DNA from: an uncultured Eubacterium sp.
Lineage (GTDB): Bacteria; Bacillota; Clostridia; Peptostreptococcales; Anaerovoracaceae
Length of the DNA: 14,160 nt
Reading direction: 5' to 3'
NCBI GenBank assembly: GCA_900542385.1
Contig: UQNP01000036.1
Span: 1 to 14,160 of the forward strand
The position numbers and the translations under genes were made by a program. This document shows positions 7,321 through 14,160 of the stretch, piece after piece; position 1 is the stretch's first letter, and the number at the start of each line of letters is the position of its first letter. Below the pieces are notes generated by a model. The model searched no databases. It was not told where the DNA came from and saw nothing but the letters and a program-made list of their open reading frames with translations.

Positions 7321-7761
7321 ATGGAAGAAAAAAGAGAAATGGAAAGAAAAACAGTAGTTACGGACGGACAGGATCTGGCAGAAAAGGCGGAAGAACTGAA
7401 AGCGGCCGGAGTAACGGATGTTACGGTGGCAGTGAATACATTTAACTTCACAAGATATAAAGAATCCAACGGAGGTAAAGAGCTTCAACCGGTAATAGAC
7501 GGTATCAATAAAGCCGTTGGACAGAAATTGAATATAAGACTTAATGTAGGTATAGAAGAAGGTTTTAACGATGATGAAGTTCTTGATTTCCTTCAGCTGA
7601 CATTTCAGCATAAATACGATATAGTATTTATGCCTACGATAAGCTACAGTTTTCTTAAAAGCAAGATGCCTGCGTTGAGAAAGATAGAAGGGGATTTTGG
7701 CGAAGTAGAAATGTACAAATACCCCGGAGCTGTAGGAAGAATAGGATTTTTGAAGAATTAG
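7321..7761 (+). CDS. Isolated MoaA-like core domain lacking both Fe-S cluster sites
   Basis: A 146-residue protein that aligns by eye to the middle of the molybdenum cofactor enzyme MoaA. VVTDG (residues 12-16) stands for the VTTNG strand, ELKAAGVTDVTVAVNTF for the next strand, and GFNDDEVLDF for the conserved GxNDDE segment. YPGAVGRIGFL at the end matches the Y-x-x-x-G-x-x-G-x-I-G-F stretch. The N-terminal third with the CxxxCxxC radical-SAM site and the C-terminal part with the second cluster and GG end are absent; the protein has no cysteine at all, so it cannot be a radical-SAM enzyme. No internal stop or frameshift is seen and codon use is native. The start is uncertain: TTG 7309, ATG 7321 and ATG 7339 are in frame and none has a strong ribosome site. 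The next gene's site overlaps this stop, indicating coupling. Function unknown. Confidence 0.75.
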   Translation: MEEKREMERKTVVTDGQDLAEKAEELKAAGVTDVTVAVNTFNFTRYKESNGGKELQPVIDGINKAVGQKLNIRLNVGIEEGFNDDEVLDFLQLTFQHKYDIVFMPTISYSFLKSKMPALRKIEGDFGEVEMYKYPGAVGRIGFLKN

Positions 7762-7771
7762 GAGCAGATCT

Positions 7772-8509
7772 ATGCATGAGAAACTTTACAGTATGAGGAG
7801 CGAGCTTGCGGAGATGCTTAAGGAAGACAGGCTTCTTAAGTCGGCTGTGATGGAAGTAAATAAACTGGATATGATAAAAGGCTCTCTCGTAGTACGCAAT
7901 CCAAACCATGAAAGAATAGAGATAGATAAGATCCTGGAAGGAGAGCTGCAGAAGGACGTTCCTGTAAAGGATTATGTCTTTATAGAAAATTTCTGCAGTC
8001 TTGTCAGAGTTGCTGAAAATTGTCTTGAGATGGGGAATTATATAGATAAAAATTTCCTGATAAGCGCATACAGGATACTTGCTGAAGATCCGGACGGATA
8101 TTTCAGAAAATCAAATCCTGTACTGTATTCCTTCAATCATGTTCCTGTGCATTCATTTGATATAGAAGAAAAGCTTGATGATGCAGTCAGGAGAGTATAC
8201 AGTCCGAAGGCCGGCAACGATGTGATACTTAAAGCTATGTATATACACAATAAACTGATAGATATATATCCTTTTGAGGAATACAGCGGAGAGATCGCAG
8301 TGTTTGCTATGAACTATTTCCTTATGGAAAACGGATTTACACCGACGAATATGCCGATAAGCAGAGAAGAGTATCTGAACATGACCGGCGAATGTCTTAA
8401 AGGCAACAAACAGGAGGAATTTTATTCGTTCCTTTGCAGAGCTGTTTATGATAAGATGGAAGGGACTATAGAAGCGTGCAGAGAATATAAGAAGAACAGA
8501 GCGGAATAA
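7772..8509 (+). CDS. Fic-fold protein with degenerate catalytic motif (pseudo-enzyme)
   Basis: A 245-residue protein whose layout follows Fic/Doc proteins. An N-terminal helical part is followed by YFRKSNPVL (about 110-118), which resembles the usual G-x-Y-R segment. IHNKLIDIYPF then leads into the motif region, and NYFLMENGFTP is the typical helix after it. The canonical HPFx(D/E)GN(G/K)R motif reads YPFEEYSGE at residues 166-174: His to Tyr166, Gly to Tyr171, Asn to Ser172, Arg to Glu174. The loop lacks the catalytic base and the phosphate-binding Asn and Arg, so AMP or other transfer is not expected. The region of the inhibitory (S/T)xxxE(G/N) helix may be LDMIKG (32-37), with Lys in place of the Glu; this alignment is tentative. 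ATG 7772 has GGAG at 7761-7764 overlapping the previous stop. A strong terminator follows. Confidence 0.75.
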   Translation: MHEKLYSMRSELAEMLKEDRLLKSAVMEVNKLDMIKGSLVVRNPNHERIEIDKILEGELQKDVPVKDYVFIENFCSLVRVAENCLEMGNYIDKNFLISAYRILAEDPDGYFRKSNPVLYSFNHVPVHSFDIEEKLDDAVRRVYSPKAGNDVILKAMYIHNKLIDIYPFEEYSGEIAVFAMNYFLMENGFTPTNMPISREEYLNMTGECLKGNKQEEFYSFLCRAVYDKMEGTIEACREYKKNRAE

Positions 8510-8527
8510 TAAATGCAGTATAAATTG

Positions 8528-8570
8528 AAAACAACGCGGAGTCTGTGAAAAGGATCTCCGCGTTGTTTTT
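8528..8570. terminator. Strong bidirectional Rho-independent terminator
   Basis: A perfect 14-bp inverted repeat, AAAACAACGCGGAG (8528-8541) with CTCCGCGTTGTTTT (8556-8569), a 14-nt loop and T-runs on both strands (8566-8570 on +, the complement of 8528-8531 on -). It lies between the convergent Fic-like and argH genes. Confidence 0.93.
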
Positions 8571-8579
8571 GCTTTGAGG

Positions 8580-9950
8580 TTATTTATTTTCTCTTTTTAT
8601 ATTTTCGATCTGTTCTTTTACGCTGTCAAAGGATGTAGACCCTTTTGATTTTTTTGCTTTTATACAGTTTCGTATGTCTATTTTTTCATAGATATCCTCA
8701 TCGAATTCAGGAGAAAATGATTTGAATTCATCCATGGACATATCTTCAATGGCAATATCTTTATTGATGCAGTAGAGTACTATTTTGCCGATTATCTCGT
8801 GACAGTCTCTAAAAGGGATACCTTTTGAAACCAGATAATCTGCGGCATCAGTTGCGTTCATATATCCGTATTTGGCAGCGTGCTCCATATTATCCTTTTT
8901 GACTTCCATTGTCGATATCATCTCTGTAAATATGCCAAGAGATGCTTTTATCGTGTCGGCAGCGTCGAAAACAGGTATTTTGTCTTCCTGGAGATCTTTA
9001 TTGTACGCAAGAGGGAGTCCTTTGCATATTGTAAGCAGACTCATGAGATCTCCATATACTCTGCCGGTTTTGCCGCGTATAAGCTCGGCCATATCAGGAT
9101 TTTTTTTCTGCGGCATTATGCTGCTCCCCGTCGAGAAAGAATCATCGATCTCTATGAAGCTGAATTCTACGGAACTCCATAATATCAGTTCTTCGCAGAA
9201 CCTTGAGAGGTGCATCATGACTACTGCGCAGCAATTTATGAATTCTATGGCGAAATCTCTGTCTGCGACAGCATCCATCCCGTTTGGAAGCACTTCGGAA
9301 AAGCCAAGTTTTTCTGCCAGGAAATCGCGGTCGGTATCATAGGTAGTGCCTGCCAAAGCGCCGCTTCCAAGAGGCAGTCTGTCGATCCTTTTAAGACAGT
9401 CTGCAAATCTTTCCCTGTCGCGTGAAAACATCTGATAATATGCCAGCAGATGATATGCCAAAGTTACAGGCTGCGCACGCTGCAGATGAGTATATCCGGG
9501 CATTACTGTATCCGTATGCTTTTCAGCAAGTTCACAGAGTGTGTCCAGCAGCTCCTTGATGAGCTTATTGATAGCATCCGTTTCTTTTTTCAGATACAAT
9601 CTTATGTCTACTGCTATCTGGTCGTTTCGGCTTCTGGCAGTGTGAAGTTTTTTGCCGGCGTCTCCGATCCTCTCCGTAAGTATGCTTTCTATATTCATAT
9701 GGATATCTTCGGATTCTATGGTAAATTCCACATTGCCTTTTTCTATATCTTCGAGTATTTCCTTCAATGTTTTTATTATGAGCAGGGAATCTTCTTCGCT
9801 TATTATGCCCTGTTTTGCCAGCATTGAAGCGTGGGCTATGCTTCCCTGTATATCTTCTTTGTAAAGCCTCTGGTCGAATTCGATGGAGGCGTTGAACTCA
9901 TCAGCGGATGAAGTCGCCGCCTTTGAGAACCTTCCTTTCCAAAGCTTCAT
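8580..9950 (-). CDS. argH: Argininosuccinate lyase
   Basis: Cleaves argininosuccinate to arginine and fumarate, the last step of arginine synthesis, as a cytoplasmic homotetramer. From the ATG at 9950 it is 456 residues, the family norm. Key motifs in order: KLWKGRF at the N-terminus, HTARSRND (103-110), [10 protein letters not shown] with His155, and the signature [14 protein letters not shown] with Ser276/Ser277. All expected catalytic positions are present. Start choice: an upstream in-frame ATG at 9992 would add 14 residues not seen in the family. The ATG at 9950 fits the usual MKLWGGRF-like start and has AAGGAGGAG 9-11 nt upstream on the minus strand, inside argG. It overlaps argG by 50 nt and is clearly co-transcribed with it, so the argG ARG box should control it too. 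Confidence 0.96.
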   Translation of the reverse strand: MKLWKGRFSKAATSSADEFNASIEFDQRLYKEDIQGSIAHASMLAKQGIISEEDSLLIIKTLKEILEDIEKGNVEFTIESEDIHMNIESILTERIGDAGKKLHTARSRNDQIAVDIRLYLKKETDAINKLIKELLDTLCELAEKHTDTVMPGYTHLQRAQPVTLAYHLLAYYQMFSRDRERFADCLKRIDRLPLGSGALAGTTYDTDRDFLAEKLGFSEVLPNGMDAVADRDFAIEFINCCAVVMMHLSRFCEELILWSSVEFSFIEIDDSFSTGSSIMPQKKNPDMAELIRGKTGRVYGDLMSLLTICKGLPLAYNKDLQEDKIPVFDAADTIKASLGIFTEMISTMEVKKDNMEHAAKYGYMNATDAADYLVSKGIPFRDCHEIIGKIVLYCINKDIAIEDMSMDEFKSFSPEFDEDIYEKIDIRNCIKAKKSKGSTSFDSVKEQIENIKRENK

Positions 9951-11169
9951 GTTCTTCAGCTCCTCCTTCGACTGTTTGTTTCTGAATAGCACGTATTTTA
10001 AGCGGCAGTGAGAAAAGGTTTATGAAGCCTTCAGCATCACTCTGGTTGTAGACATCGTCTTTGCTGAATGTAGCAAATTCTTCGTTATAGAGGGAATAAG
10101 GCGATTTCTTTGCGACTGCCGTTGCACTGCCTTTGTATAATTTCATTTTTACTGTTCCGGTAACTTCTTTCTGTGTCACGTCTACGAAAGCGCTTATGGC
10201 TTCGCGCAGAGGTGTGAACCAAAGACCATCGTATACCAGCTGAGCAAACTTCTGAGCAACTATATTTTTATACTGTGTTGTGTCTCTGTCTAAAATAAGC
10301 TGTTCAAGTCCTGCATGGGCTGCAAAGAGGATCGTGCCTCCCGGTGTTTCATAGACGCCGCGGGACTTCATGCCTACGAGTCTGTTTTCTATTATATCTA
10401 TAGTTCCGACTCCGTTTTTGCTTCCAAGTTCGTTGAGCTTAGTCAGAAGAGACACGGGATCAAGCTTTTCTCCGTCAACGGCTACAGGCACGCCTGCTTC
10501 AAAATCGATGTCTACATATGTAGGTTCGTCAGGCGCATCTTCAGGAGCAACGCTGAGAACGTGGATCGTTTTGAGATGTTCGTTCCATGGGTTTTCAAGC
10601 TCACCGCCTTCGTGACTTATATGCCATATATTTTCGTCTCTGCTGTATATTTTTTTCGTAGTCTGGCTGATAGGGATATTGTGAGCTTTTGCATAGTCTA
10701 TGAGATCCTCCCTTGAACTGAAATCCCAGAATCTCCAAGGAGCGATTATCTTTATAGCGGGATTGAGTGCTTTTATTGTTGTTTCAAAACGCACCTGATC
10801 GTTTCCTTTTCCGGTACATCCGTGAGCGATATAAAAAGCTCCTTCTTTTTCTGCTATTTCAACTAATTTTTTTGCCATAAGAGGTCTTGCCATTGATGTG
10901 CCGAGCATATACTGCCCTTCATATATAGCGCCCGCTTTCAGAGTAGGCCAGATATAATCTGTAATGAATTCTTCGCGTATATCTGCTGTGTAAGCTTTGA
11001 CTGCGCCTGTAGCTATAGCTTTTTTCTCTATAGCTTCAAAGTCTTCTTTTTGTCCTGCATTGCAGCATACAGCGATAACGTCGTAATTGTAGTTTTCTTT
11101 GAGCCATGTCATGATGACGGAAGTATCCAGTCCGCCGGAATAGGCGAGAACAACTTTTTCTTTAGCCAT
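9901..11169 (-). CDS. argG: Argininosuccinate synthase
   Basis: Joins citrulline and aspartate with ATP hydrolysis to AMP, giving argininosuccinate; a cytoplasmic tetramer. The protein is 422 residues. The PP-loop AYSGGLDTS is at residues 9-17 and the substrate-binding [14 protein letters not shown] at 116-129, followed by the conserved [13 protein letters not shown]. The ATG at 11169 has AGGAGG on the minus strand with a 7-nt spacer. The C-terminal 20-25 residues, after about residue 397, form a charged tail beyond the conserved LPLKIRA segment. This tail is what reads through the argH ribosome site and the first codons of argH, producing the 50-nt overlap. First gene of the argGH unit. Confidence 0.96.
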   Translation of the reverse strand: MAKEKVVLAYSGGLDTSVIMTWLKENYNYDVIAVCCNAGQKEDFEAIEKKAIATGAVKAYTADIREEFITDYIWPTLKAGAIYEGQYMLGTSMARPLMAKKLVEIAEKEGAFYIAHGCTGKGNDQVRFETTIKALNPAIKIIAPWRFWDFSSREDLIDYAKAHNIPISQTTKKIYSRDENIWHISHEGGELENPWNEHLKTIHVLSVAPEDAPDEPTYVDIDFEAGVPVAVDGEKLDPVSLLTKLNELGSKNGVGTIDIIENRLVGMKSRGVYETPGGTILFAAHAGLEQLILDRDTTQYKNIVAQKFAQLVYDGLWFTPLREAISAFVDVTQKEVTGTVKMKLYKGSATAVAKKSPYSLYNEEFATFSKDDVYNQSDAEGFINLFSLPLKIRAIQKQTVEGGAEEHEALERKVLKGGDFIR

Positions 11170-11206
11170 TTTTTATCCTCCTGAATCCAATTTATCTTAT
11201 TTCCGC

Positions 11207-11229
11207 AAACAGTAAATTTATTACTGTTT
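11207..11229. promoter_or_regulatory. Perfect palindrome in the argG leader
   Basis: AAACAGTAA (11207-11215) and TTACTGTTT (11221-11229) form a perfect 9-bp inverted repeat with a 5-nt centre. It directly abuts the ARG box, inside the untranslated leader of argG. It does not resemble the ARG consensus. It may be a second operator or an RNA stem; no T-run in the argG direction makes it a terminator. Confidence 0.5.
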
Positions 11230-11246
11230 ATGAATAAAAATTTACA
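11229..11246. promoter_or_regulatory. ArgR/AhrC ARG box at the argG promoter
   Basis: TATGAATAAAAATTTACA fits the 18-bp ARG box, whose core is TGAATWWWWATTCA, with 13 of 14 core positions (the C is T). It sits at about +4 to +21 of the argG transcript. Known: arginine-bound ArgR/AhrC binds such boxes near biosynthetic promoters and represses them. Inference: argGH is repressed by arginine here. The regulator gene itself is not in the window. Confidence 0.75.
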
Positions 11247-11256
11247 ATATGTAATT

Positions 11257-11284
11257 ATTATACATAAGATGGGGATAAATTCAA
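11257..11284 (-). promoter_or_regulatory. SigA-type promoter of argGH
   Basis: On the minus strand TTGAAT (11284-11279), a 16-nt spacer and a perfect TATAAT (11262-11257). Expected start near 11250, giving an approximately 80-nt leader. TATGTA (11248-11253) and TACATA (11261-11266) form an inverted repeat across the -10 and start. The remaining gap to 11380 holds a TTGACA at 11310-11315 on the + strand without a matching -10, so the transporter promoter is not resolved. Confidence 0.7.
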
Positions 11285-11380
11285 CCCCTTAATATCAAAA
11301 AAATAAAATTTGACAGTGAAACGAAAAAGAAGAAGACTTTACCTATAAAGTATTGTAAAATAGATAATAGAGGTGGCATG

Positions 11381-12673
11381 ATGAAAGTTAGTTTTGAGGA
11401 CAGACATATAAAGTGGGGACTTTTATCTCTGGCAGTAATAATATGCAGTATAATAGTATTCTTTGCTTTATACAGATTTGATGCACTGCAGAGCATAGCG
11501 GGAGTATGTGCATCTATACTGGCTCCTTTTATATACGGTCTCGTCATGGCCTATCTTCTGTGCCCGATTTACAATGTTACTGTGCGCGGGACATACGGCC
11601 TTATAAACAGAAACGGCAGGAATTTTTCAAAGGCGCTTACCATATCCAAAGGAATAGGCACGGTAGTCGCGCTTATAACGCTTTTCGTAGTGATTTCAGG
11701 GATATTGTGGATGATAATACCGGGGCTCATAGATAGCATCGTAACCATAATAGATATACTTCCTGAAAGTATGAACAGTCTGACGGAATGGCTGAATCAG
11801 AAGCTGCAGAATTATCCTGAAGCGGATATAATGCTGAGCCGGCTGATAAATAACTTCACGCAGAATGCGGTTTCTTTCGTTACAGAGACAGTACTGCCTG
11901 AATACACTGCTATTGCTACTACAGTATCAGAGGGGCTTATGGGTATATTCACAGCGCTGACTCATATGTTTGCAGCCGTTATAATATGTGTATATTTCCT
12001 GAATATAAAAGATACTTTCGCTGCGCAGAGCAAGAAAATAGTAGTAGCGTTTTTCAGTGAAAAGGCGGCTAAAGAAATATTTGAGGGAGCTTCATATACG
12101 AATAAAACTTTCGGCAGATTCATAAACGGAAAGATAATAGATTCGCTTATAGTAGGGATAATATGCTTCATATGTATGACTCTTTTCGGATGGGAATATT
12201 CGCTGCTTATAAGCTGTATAATAGGGATAACAAATATAATCCCGTTCTTCGGACCGTTCATAGGTGCCATACCATCGGCACTGCTGCTTTTAATGGTTGA
12301 TACGAATCAATGTATTTATTTCGTTATATTCATTTTGATATTGCAGCAGATAGATGGAAATATCATAGAGCCGAAGATACTGGGAGACAGTACGGGACTT
12401 GCGAGTTTTTGGGTATTGTTTGCAGTACTGGTAGGCGGCGGATTGTTCGGATTCATCGGAATGATAGTGGGAATACCTGTATTTGCTGTAATGTATACAT
12501 ATTTGTCGCGACTTATTAACGGCAGACTGAAAAGAAGAGGATTTTCTACGGATCTGTCGGATTATAAGGTGGACAGTTACAGGGTGAAGAAGAAAAAAGA
12601 TATTAAAAGAAAAAGCATATTTAGAAAAGGCGGTAGAGAGAGTGAACAAGATAGAAATAAAGAAGATACTTGA
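11381..12673 (+). CDS. AI-2E family transporter (PerM-like membrane protein)
   Basis: A 430-residue membrane protein of the AI-2E transporter family. Visible features: two N-terminal hydrophobic helices (about 12-32 and 34-62), a third near 90-115, and a soluble segment at about 120-190. A C-terminal block of helices then carries the family's conserved ITNIIPFFGPFIGAIP and NIIEPKILGDSTGL stretches, followed by GFIGMIVGIPVFAVMY. The last ~40 residues are highly basic and charged (KKKKDIKRK) and should lie in the cytoplasm. Known: family members export small molecules or ions (autoinducer-2 and Na+/H+ in described cases); the substrate here is undetermined. ATG 11378 and 11381 are adjacent. The second has better spacing from AGAGG/AGGTGG (11369-11376) and is chosen. 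Overlaps murB by 32 nt. Confidence 0.9.
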   Translation: MKVSFEDRHIKWGLLSLAVIICSIIVFFALYRFDALQSIAGVCASILAPFIYGLVMAYLLCPIYNVTVRGTYGLINRNGRNFSKALTISKGIGTVVALITLFVVISGILWMIIPGLIDSIVTIIDILPESMNSLTEWLNQKLQNYPEADIMLSRLINNFTQNAVSFVTETVLPEYTAIATTVSEGLMGIFTALTHMFAAVIICVYFLNIKDTFAAQSKKIVVAFFSEKAAKEIFEGASYTNKTFGRFINGKIIDSLIVGIICFICMTLFGWEYSLLISCIIGITNIIPFFGPFIGAIPSALLLLMVDTNQCIYFVIFILILQQIDGNIIEPKILGDSTGLASFWVLFAVLVGGGLFGFIGMIVGIPVFAVMYTYLSRLINGRLKRRGFSTDLSDYKVDSYRVKKKKDIKRKSIFRKGGRESEQDRNKEDT

Positions 12674-13556
12674 TGACAGAGCCGGAAACTGGACGGTCTT
12701 TGAAGATGTATCAATGGATAAATATACTTCTTTCAGAGCGGGTGGAAGTGCAGATATATTCATAGAGCCGGATGATATCCAGGCATTAAAAGATGTTCTT
12801 TTGATATTGAAAGAGCATGAGTATCCTCATATGATATTGGGCAATGGCACTAATATTCTCGTTAAGGACGGAGGGTACAGAGGTGCGGTGATAAAGATCG
12901 GAAAGGCTTTTGGAAATGTAAAAATAGACGGAGAGACTATGACATGCGGTACAGGATGTCTGTTGTCATCGGCGGCAAAAGCAGCCGCGGAGAATTCTCT
13001 TGAGGGATTTGAATTCGCTTCAGGTATCCCGGGCAGTGTAGGAGGAGCGGTGTTCATGAATGCGGGAGCTTACGGCGGAGAAATATCTGATATTCTCCAG
13101 AATGTAAGACTTGTATCAAATGACGGCAGGAAAGATTTTCGTATGGACACAGAAATGATGGATATGGGATACAGACACAGCGTACTTCATGATACGGGAG
13201 ATATCGCAGTCGAAGCTGTATTCAGGCTCAGGAAAGGAAATAAAGAAGAAATATATGATAAAATGACTGAGCTAAATGCAAGAAGAAATGCTAAACAGCC
13301 GGTGAATTATCCGAGCGCAGGCAGTTTTTTCAAGAGACCGGAAGGATATTTTGCAGGAAAGCTGATACAGGATGCGGGACTTAAGGGACTTTCTGTAGGA
13401 GGAGCACAGGTATCGGAGCTTCACAGCGGATTTATAATAAACAGGGGAGGTGCTGCGGCTTCAGATATAATACAGCTTATGGAAATAGTGCAGTCGAGAG
13501 TGTTTGATGAATTTGGGGTAAAATTGGAACCGGAGGTACGGATAATTGGAGAATAA
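12642..13556 (+). CDS. murB: UDP-N-acetylenolpyruvoylglucosamine reductase
   Basis: Reduces UDP-GlcNAc-enolpyruvate to UDP-MurNAc with NADPH and FAD, an essential cytoplasmic step of peptidoglycan precursor synthesis. 304 residues, the length of the shorter type II MurB. Motifs: YTSFRAGGSAD near residue 27, LGNGTNILVKDGG for FAD binding, GIPGSVGGAVFMNAGAYGGE, YRHS, and SAGSFFKRP with the proton-donor Ser228. The end reads LEPEVRIIGE with the catalytic Glu298. It is complete. The start is GTG 12642, with GGCGG 8 nt upstream and the family's usual N-terminus; it lies 32 nt inside the transporter gene, so translation is probably coupled. The stop is the last base group before the foreign-looking DNA; no terminator can be seen after it. 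Confidence 0.95.
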   Translation: MNKIEIKKILDDRAGNWTVFEDVSMDKYTSFRAGGSADIFIEPDDIQALKDVLLILKEHEYPHMILGNGTNILVKDGGYRGAVIKIGKAFGNVKIDGETMTCGTGCLLSSAAKAAAENSLEGFEFASGIPGSVGGAVFMNAGAYGGEISDILQNVRLVSNDGRKDFRMDTEMMDMGYRHSVLHDTGDIAVEAVFRLRKGNKEEIYDKMTELNARRNAKQPVNYPSAGSFFKRPEGYFAGKLIQDAGLKGLSVGGAQVSELHSGFIINRGGAAASDIIQLMEIVQSRVFDEFGVKLEPEVRIIGE

Positions 13557-14160
13557 AACACAAATAGCATCTGGCTTTATTTTACAAATCATTTTTGCCA
13601 GTTTTTCCTGATGCGGCGGCAATGCAAGTGTTGTGCGGTCAATTTCTTCCTTTGCATTAACCATAGGATGACAGCCAAGTGCAAGAATTACTGTCTTTGC
13701 ACACTGCATAAGACGCTGTACTTCTTCAAAGCCATCTACGACAGTCTCCATTAAAAAGCTGCTTCCCTCTCCAGTCAGTGCAGAATAGAGTTTTTTATCC
13801 TTGCTAATCTGAATTGGCTGATCAAAACGATTAGTAAGCTGTACTACTCCATTCCCTGCAGGAATGATGTGAAAAATCGCTGTGACAAACCAGTCAAATG
13901 CAGCATCCTTTACTGCCACCAGTGCTCCATCCTCCTCTTCACTTTGACGGCGTCCCTTTGAAATAGTTGTCACATACTTTCCTGTACGCTCACATCTAAG
14001 ATTGATACGTCCATCGCCCCAATCCTCTTTCACAAACAGATCTGCCTTATCTGACAGACAAAGTCTGCCATCCTCCTGAACTGCCACATACTGATCGCCA
14101 GTGCGAAGCGTTATGCGATCCCAGCCATCCTCACAGCGAATTTTCGTATTCAAAAGCTTT
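13461..14160 (-). CDS. GH3 glycoside hydrolase fragment with beta-trefoil segment, truncated both ends
   Basis: Open from the right edge; the real start is outside the window. From the edge, about 120 residues with repeated Trp/Asp/Gly-rich strands (EDGWDRITLRTGDQYVAVQ, EDWGDGRINLRCERTGKYV) look like a fascin-like beta-trefoil. This is followed by VILALGCHPMVNAKEEIDR, then TLALPPHQEKL, which matches the GH3 C-terminal domain (x-E-x-x-D-R-x-x-L-x-LP-x-x-Q). Homology stops at about 13557; the remaining codons to 13461 are the reverse strand of murB and are not part of the enzyme. Such GH3 enzymes cleave beta-linked sugars such as glucosides or xylosides, but this piece lacks the N-terminal barrel and cannot be active. 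Codon use differs sharply from the rest: Ile is ATT in 10 of 14 and Arg CGN in 10 of 12. Foreign insertion or chimeric assembly. Confidence 0.8.
   Translation of the reverse strand, partial: KLLNTKIRCEDGWDRITLRTGDQYVAVQEDGRLCLSDKADLFVKEDWGDGRINLRCERTGKYVTTISKGRRQSEEEDGALVAVKDAAFDWFVTAIFHIIPAGNGVVQLTNRFDQPIQISKDKKLYSALTGEGSSFLMETVVDGFEEVQRLMQCAKTVILALGCHPMVNAKEEIDRTTLALPPHQEKLAKMICKIKPDAICVLFSNYPYLRFQFYPKFIKHSRLHYFHKLYYI

Noticed and set aside
7321..7761. Annotation as a functional moaA
   Set aside because: No cysteines and only the middle third is present; no molybdenum cofactor genes are nearby.
8872..9342. 156-codon open frame on the plus strand inside argH
   Set aside because: Antisense to the conserved catalytic core of argH, with no ribosome site or family resemblance.
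9951..9992. Longer argH starting at 9992
   Set aside because: The extra 14 residues are absent from argininosuccinate lyases, and the strong AGGAGG lies between this ATG and the one at 9950.
11310..11315. TTGACA as the -35 of the AI-2E transporter gene
   Set aside because: The hexamer is perfect, but no acceptable -10 lies 15-19 nt downstream. TAAAAT at 11356 is 40 nt away.
13461..13556. Last ~32 codons of the GH3 frame as part of the enzyme
   Set aside because: They are the reverse complement of the murB 3' end. The brief FSNYPY resemblance to GH3 could be coincidence, and the following residues do not match.
1..14160. CRISPR arrays, tRNA or rRNA genes, insertion sequences
   Set aside because: No regularly spaced repeats, cloverleaf-like segments or transposase reading frames were seen on either strand.

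Overview
The window looks like a chromosomal segment of an anaerobic, low-to-medium GC Firmicute (Clostridia). Codon use is strongly biased to ATA (Ile) and AGA/AGG (Arg). Ribosome sites are strong AGGAGG types, promoters are SigA-like, and most genes are housekeeping. Placement near Anaerovoracaceae / Clostridiales Family XIII is a guess from general style and is not proven by any marker here.

Layout, left to right. 1-1016 (+): the 3' part of a nitroreductase-family flavoprotein, then a PaaI-like hotdog thioesterase. 1020-5456 (+): carA-carB, encoding both subunits of glutamine-dependent carbamoyl-phosphate synthetase. The operon is preceded by a good promoter, a three-copy TTGCAT element and a hairpin at the expected mRNA 5' end. 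5482-5861 (+): a small two-helix membrane protein with its own extended -10 promoter, closed by a terminator that can serve both strands. 5917-7211 (-): a YczE/YitT-like membrane protein and, upstream of it, an MJ0936/YfcE-type phosphodiesterase. 7253-8570 (+): a self-contained two-gene unit with promoter and terminator. It encodes an isolated MoaA-like core without either Fe-S cluster site and a Fic-fold protein whose catalytic motif is destroyed. 8580-11284 (-): argG-argH, the last two steps of arginine synthesis, overlapping by 50 nt and driven by a promoter with a clear ArgR/AhrC-type ARG box. 11381-13556 (+): an AI-2E family transporter and murB, overlapping by 32 nt. 13557-14160 (-): a piece of a GH3 glycoside hydrolase with a beta-trefoil segment, cut off at the murB stop codon. 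Its codon usage is very different, so it is foreign DNA or a chimeric assembly join.

Carbamoyl phosphate from CarAB feeds both pyrimidine and arginine synthesis, and ArgG/ArgH complete the arginine branch, so the window holds two separately controlled parts of one metabolic network. The ARG box is strong at argG; only a weak, AT-rich look-alike sits over the carA -10.

The most unusual element is the 7253-8570 unit. Two proteins that keep the fold signatures of well-known enzymes, but have lost the residues that make those enzymes work, are co-transcribed with normal coding character and no internal stops. They may form a non-catalytic binding or regulatory pair. Their function is unknown.
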